Assembly (NCBI GenBank): GCA_937895825.1
Contig: CALBKP010000071.1
Span: 1 to 9,093 of the forward strand
Length of the DNA stretch: 9,093 bases
Direction of reading: 5' to 3'
From: an uncultured Alistipes sp.
GTDB lineage: Bacteria; Bacteroidota; Bacteroidia; Bacteroidales; Rikenellaceae
The notes beneath the pieces are model-generated. The model did no database searches, was not told the origin of the DNA, and saw nothing but the letters and a program-made list of their open reading frames with translations. Within the stretch, counting starts at the first letter, position 1, and every line of letters begins with the position of its first letter. The translations under genes and the position numbers were made by a program. Below, piece by piece: positions 6,556 to 9,093 of the stretch.

Positions 6556-8370
6556 TTATCGTTTTACAACCTCCTCAATTTTAGAAATAACATCTGCGGC
6601 AAAGGCATATACCTCGCTCATATCACCATCCGTCGAGGGGGCATACTGAGCCTCCTCCGAGCGCGATATTATCTCACAGAACTGCTCGGCGGTGTCGACT
6701 GCCACACCACGGCGATAGAGCTCCTCACGGATTGCCTCCTTCGTGAGGTTCGATACAGGAATATTGAACTTATCGCTAATGTATCCCCACATGGCGTGTA
6801 GCATCTCCTCGTAGAAGGCGTGGCGATTGCCCTCCTCCATCGAGCGTTGTGCCATGCGTAGACGTTGCACGGCTACCTTATCGGCACGTTTCATGCGGCG
6901 TGCCACGATGTTACGGTTGTCGCGGATGCGCTTTCTGAGTGCTACGTAGGCGATGACAAAGAGTGCGACGATAACAACGATGATTAGCCAGTATGCGGGG
7001 CTGAGAACCATCATTGCAGCAGCCTTATGTGGTAGCTTGCCGGTGTGGATAAAGCGTATGTCGCGGTCGAGCTGGCGCATCGAGCCTCCATAGCCTATGT
7101 AGTTGCCAATGGCGGGTGCTGTGTCGCTCCTGCCATCGTCGGTGACGGTGATGGTCATAGGCTCGGTAGAGAGCGTATGATACTCGCCCGTTTCAGGGTT
7201 GAAGTAGCTAAAGAGCACGGGCTCGATCTTAAACTCGCCACCCGAGCGTGCCACGAAGGGATATGTATAAGTGATACTTCCCGACGTGCCAGTAGCCGTG
7301 GCCTTCACGTTGTCAACGACCTTGGTGTCGTACTTCTCGAATGACTCGGGGAGCGTGAGCTGTGGAGCTGTGATAAACTTAAGATTTCCACTACCCGAGA
7401 TGGTTATCTCGATCTGGTCGGCCGAGTTACTCTCTAACTTGTTTGCGGGCATGCGACTCGATAGGTTGAAGCTACCCACAGCGCCGTTGAACGAGGCGGG
7501 AGCACCAGCGGGGAACGCCTTGACGTTGATGGTAACGGGGGCTGTCTTAAGCTCGCGCGAGACGTGATAGACCTGTCGGCCACCAAAGAAGGGGTCGTAG
7601 TGGCGGTTATCCTGCACGACAACCTGGGCGAGAACCTTCATCGTCGCTGCGGGGATGACGATGCGGCCACTCTCCTGGGGTGAGAGTAGCAGTTCGTTTA
7701 TCTTGTATGCCTCGTATATGCGACCATTGAGTTGCTCGCGCGATGGTGTGTTGTCGAACGTGAGCTCTTGCGACCAGAAGCCATCGAACGATGGCATATC
7801 GAGGCTCTCGATATTGTCGATATTAACGCGGGTGTAGAGCATGAGTGATGCTCGTATTGATTCACCCTTATATACCTCCGTGTTCGACACCTTCAGTCGT
7901 AGCAGGATGTCGTCCTTGGCTATGCGGCTCTCGGGTGTACGTGTGGTCTGCTCGCCCTGCGAGGAACTCTTCTCCTCCTTCTCGGCGACTACCTCGATGG
8001 GCTGGGGCTTGGTACTATATCTCTTGCCATCAACCGTAACCGAAGCACTGCCGATGGTGAATGTGCCACTTGTCGAGGGCAGCAGTACGAAGGTGTATGA
8101 GCAACTGTAGCTCGATGACTGCTTGCCATTGACAAACTGTATGGAGTGTCCCGTAGAGACCGAGGGGCCTGCGATGACCTCGAAGCCCTCGAACGTGGGG
8201 GCCTCGAAACTATCGCGCTCAGGCTCGGCATCTACCGAAAACTCAACACGAAATGGTTGGCCGAGGGCTGTTAGCGCAGGGGCATCGGCCGTAAACAATA
8301 CTTGTGCCGATGCCACCCACGCCGAGGCGAGTGCCACAACAACAAGCATAATTCTTAACAATACTTTCAT
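6556..8370 (-). CDS. batD: BatD family protein (oxygen-tolerance/Bat locus)
   Basis: BatD is a membrane-anchored periplasmic protein of Bat loci, usually encoded with MoxR, a DUF58 protein and the VWA proteins BatA/BatB. The 604-residue product fits. It has a signal peptide (MKVLLRIMLVVVALASAWVA, cleaved at ASA before Q23). Beta-rich Ig-like segments follow: one near 30-128 (PTFEGFEVIAGPSVSTGHSI, then FVLLPSTSGTFTIGSASVTV), a second near 155-247 (LRLKVSNTEVYKGESI, LLLSPQESGRIVIPAATMKV) and a third near 320-410 (ITISGSGNLKFITAPQLTLP, YPFVARSGGEFKIEPV). A single membrane helix (about 460-478, WLIIVVIVALFVIAYVAL) leads to a basic, helical cytoplasmic tail of about 120 residues. The ATG at 8370 is chosen because it opens the signal peptide; the in-frame TTG at 8391 would not. 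No moxR, batA or batB lies beside it here. It is followed 3 bases later by batE. Confidence 0.92.
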   Translation of the reverse strand: MKVLLRIMLVVVALASAWVASAQVLFTADAPALTALGQPFRVEFSVDAEPERDSFEAPTFEGFEVIAGPSVSTGHSIQFVNGKQSSSYSCSYTFVLLPSTSGTFTIGSASVTVDGKRYSTKPQPIEVVAEKEEKSSSQGEQTTRTPESRIAKDDILLRLKVSNTEVYKGESIRASLMLYTRVNIDNIESLDMPSFDGFWSQELTFDNTPSREQLNGRIYEAYKINELLLSPQESGRIVIPAATMKVLAQVVVQDNRHYDPFFGGRQVYHVSRELKTAPVTINVKAFPAGAPASFNGAVGSFNLSSRMPANKLESNSADQIEITISGSGNLKFITAPQLTLPESFEKYDTKVVDNVKATATGTSGSITYTYPFVARSGGEFKIEPVLFSYFNPETGEYHTLSTEPMTITVTDDGRSDTAPAIGNYIGYGGSMRQLDRDIRFIHTGKLPHKAAAMMVLSPAYWLIIVVIVALFVIAYVALRKRIRDNRNIVARRMKRADKVAVQRLRMAQRSMEEGNRHAFYEEMLHAMWGYISDKFNIPVSNLTKEAIREELYRRGVAVDTAEQFCEIISRSEEAQYAPSTDGDMSEVYAFAADVISKIEEVVKR

Positions 8371-8405
8371 TACAAAACTCTTCAAATCCAATCCGATATT
8401 TATGG

Positions 8406-8423
8406 AACGCTTCGGCGGGCGTT
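8406..8423. other. Short second hairpin in the fumarase-batD gap
   Basis: AACGC (8406-8410) and GCGTT (8419-8423) can pair around an 8-base loop. Alternatively CGC-TTCG-GCG at 8408-8417 forms a UUCG-type tetraloop hairpin in RNA from the + strand, followed by a T-rich stretch from 8422. No + strand gene ends nearby, so its role is unclear. It could act as a second, weaker stop for fumarase transcripts or against antisense transcription. Confidence 0.3.
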
Positions 8424-8435
8424 TTATTGTTAAAG

Positions 8436-8480
8436 TTGCCCGACAGGGTCGCTTTGTCGTCGTGCGACCCTGCGAGACAA
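8436..8480 (-). terminator. Hairpin terminator after the fumarase gene
   Basis: Read on the - strand, the arms 8480-8464 and 8452-8436 pair at 16 of 17 positions. The core is a perfect 9-bp stem (CAGGGTCGC / GCGACCCTG), extended outward by wobbles and one C-C mismatch, around an 11-base loop. It begins 16 bases after the fumarase stop and is followed by only a short CTTT. Position and stem strength support a terminator. It would separate the fumarase transcript from batD-batE-recR. Confidence 0.78.
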
Positions 8481-8496
8481 CATTTTGAGCCGTCGA

Positions 8497-9093
8497 TTAG
8501 TGCGCGAAGTCGGCGAAGAAGTCGTTGCCCTTATCATCGACGATGATAAATGCAGGGAAGTTCTCCACATAGATCTTGCGTACTGCCTCCATGCCGAGCT
8601 CCTCGAAGTCAACAACCTCTACCTTCTTGATAGAGTTCTTTGCAAGGATAGCTGCGGGGCCACCGATAGAGCCGAGGTAGAAGCCACCGTTAGCCTTGCA
8701 AGCATCGGTCACCTGCTGTGAGCGGTTACCCTTAGCCACCATTACCAACGAGCCACCAGCCTTCTGGAAGAGGTCTACGTATGAGTCCATACGGCCTGCT
8801 GTTGTGGGGCCGAACGAACCTGATGCCATACCTGCGGGTGTCTTAGCGGGGCCGGCGTAATATACGGGGTGGTTCTTGAAATAGTCGGGCATAGGTTTAC
8901 CCTCGTCAAGCATCTGCTTGATGCGTGCGTGGGCGATATCGCGAGCTACAACAAGTGTACCCTTGAGGTTGAGGCGTGTCTTGATGGGGTACTTCGAGAG
9001 GATCTCACGCACCTTGTCCATACCCTCGTCGAGGTCGATATCCACGGCGGGCGACATTGCGGGAGCCTCAGCAGGAAGGAAGCGTGCGGGGTT
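8497..9093 (-). CDS. fumA: Class I fumarate hydratase, C-terminal part (5' end outside window)
   Basis: Class I fumarase is an oxygen-sensitive [4Fe-4S] enzyme that interconverts fumarate and malate in the cytoplasm; in anaerobic Bacteroidota it serves the reductive branch to succinate. Only the last 198 residues are present. The frame is open to the window edge, starting NPARFLPAEAPAM, and the ATG at 9057 is internal. Conserved C-terminal domain blocks are visible: KGTLVVARDIAHARIK, HPVYYAGPAKTPAGMASGSF, GPTTAGRMDSYV (substrate-binding Thr/Arg region of the family), AKGNRSQQVTDACKANGGFY, GSIGGPAAILA, and ELGMEAVRKIYVENFPAFII with VDDKGNDFF. The NPARFLP start shows the two-domain single-chain FumA/FumB type rather than a separate beta subunit. 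The cluster-binding cysteines lie in the missing part. The fumA/fumB choice is by class only. A strong hairpin follows the stop. Confidence 0.94.
   Translation of the reverse strand, partial: NPARFLPAEAPAMSPAVDIDLDEGMDKVREILSKYPIKTRLNLKGTLVVARDIAHARIKQMLDEGKPMPDYFKNHPVYYAGPAKTPAGMASGSFGPTTAGRMDSYVDLFQKAGGSLVMVAKGNRSQQVTDACKANGGFYLGSIGGPAAILAKNSIKKVEVVDFEELGMEAVRKIYVENFPAFIIVDDKGNDFFADFAH

Noticed and set aside
8383..8390. TGGATTTG on the - strand as the batD promoter -7 element
   Set aside because: It differs from TAnnTTTG at a key base, has no -33 partner, and would leave a leader of only about six bases; too weak to list.
8371..8391. In-frame TTG extension of batD
   Set aside because: Starting at the TTG adds seven residues before a clean signal peptide beginning MKVLLRIML; the ATG at 8370 is preferred.
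1..9093. Mobile elements, CRISPR arrays, tRNA/rRNA genes, phage or defence genes
   Set aside because: No transposase, integrase, terminal inverted repeats, regular spacer-repeat array, tRNA cloverleaf or defence-type domain was seen; all long frames are accounted for by the listed genes.

Overview
The window looks like chromosomal core DNA of a Bacteroidota bacterium, most likely order Bacteroidales. This rests on the content (BatD/BatE proteins, a Bacteroidota-style OmpP1/FadL-family porin, a single-chain class I fumarase, an AsnRS-RpoN pair), on the absence of clear Shine-Dalgarno sequences, and on one good match to the Bacteroidota -7 promoter element (TAnnTTTG). A gut Rikenellaceae/Alistipes-like origin is possible, but I cannot fix the genus. 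I see no mobile element, CRISPR array, tRNA, rRNA or sign of recent transfer.

Layout: on the + strand, the 3' end of asnS (1-398) is closed by a strong hairpin terminator and followed by a complete rpoN (464-1891). A bidirectional hairpin terminator separates rpoN from everything to its right, which lies on the - strand. Reading that strand from the right edge: the C-terminal part of a class I fumarase (9093-8497) with a strong hairpin after its stop; batD (8370-6556), batE (6552-5725) and recR (5712-5113) spaced 3 and 12 bases apart as an apparent operon; a 135-base gap holding a promoter; a lipoprotein with a Tyr/Pro repeat and a disordered tail (4977-3757); a hairpin; and an OmpP1/FadL-like outer-membrane protein (3678-1960).

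Functionally, asnS, rpoN, recR and fumarase are housekeeping genes for translation, alternative-sigma transcription, recombinational repair and central metabolism. BatD and BatE are envelope proteins normally encoded with MoxR, DUF58, BatA and BatB. Here they stand without those partners and share a transcript with recR. The lipoprotein and the porin-like protein are both exported and may form a second cell-envelope unit.

I found no convincing new multi-gene system. The best candidates for a second look are the compositionally extreme lipoprotein (with a direct-repeat pair upstream of its promoter) and the isolated batD-batE-recR arrangement. No gene-free stretch exceeds 300 bases.
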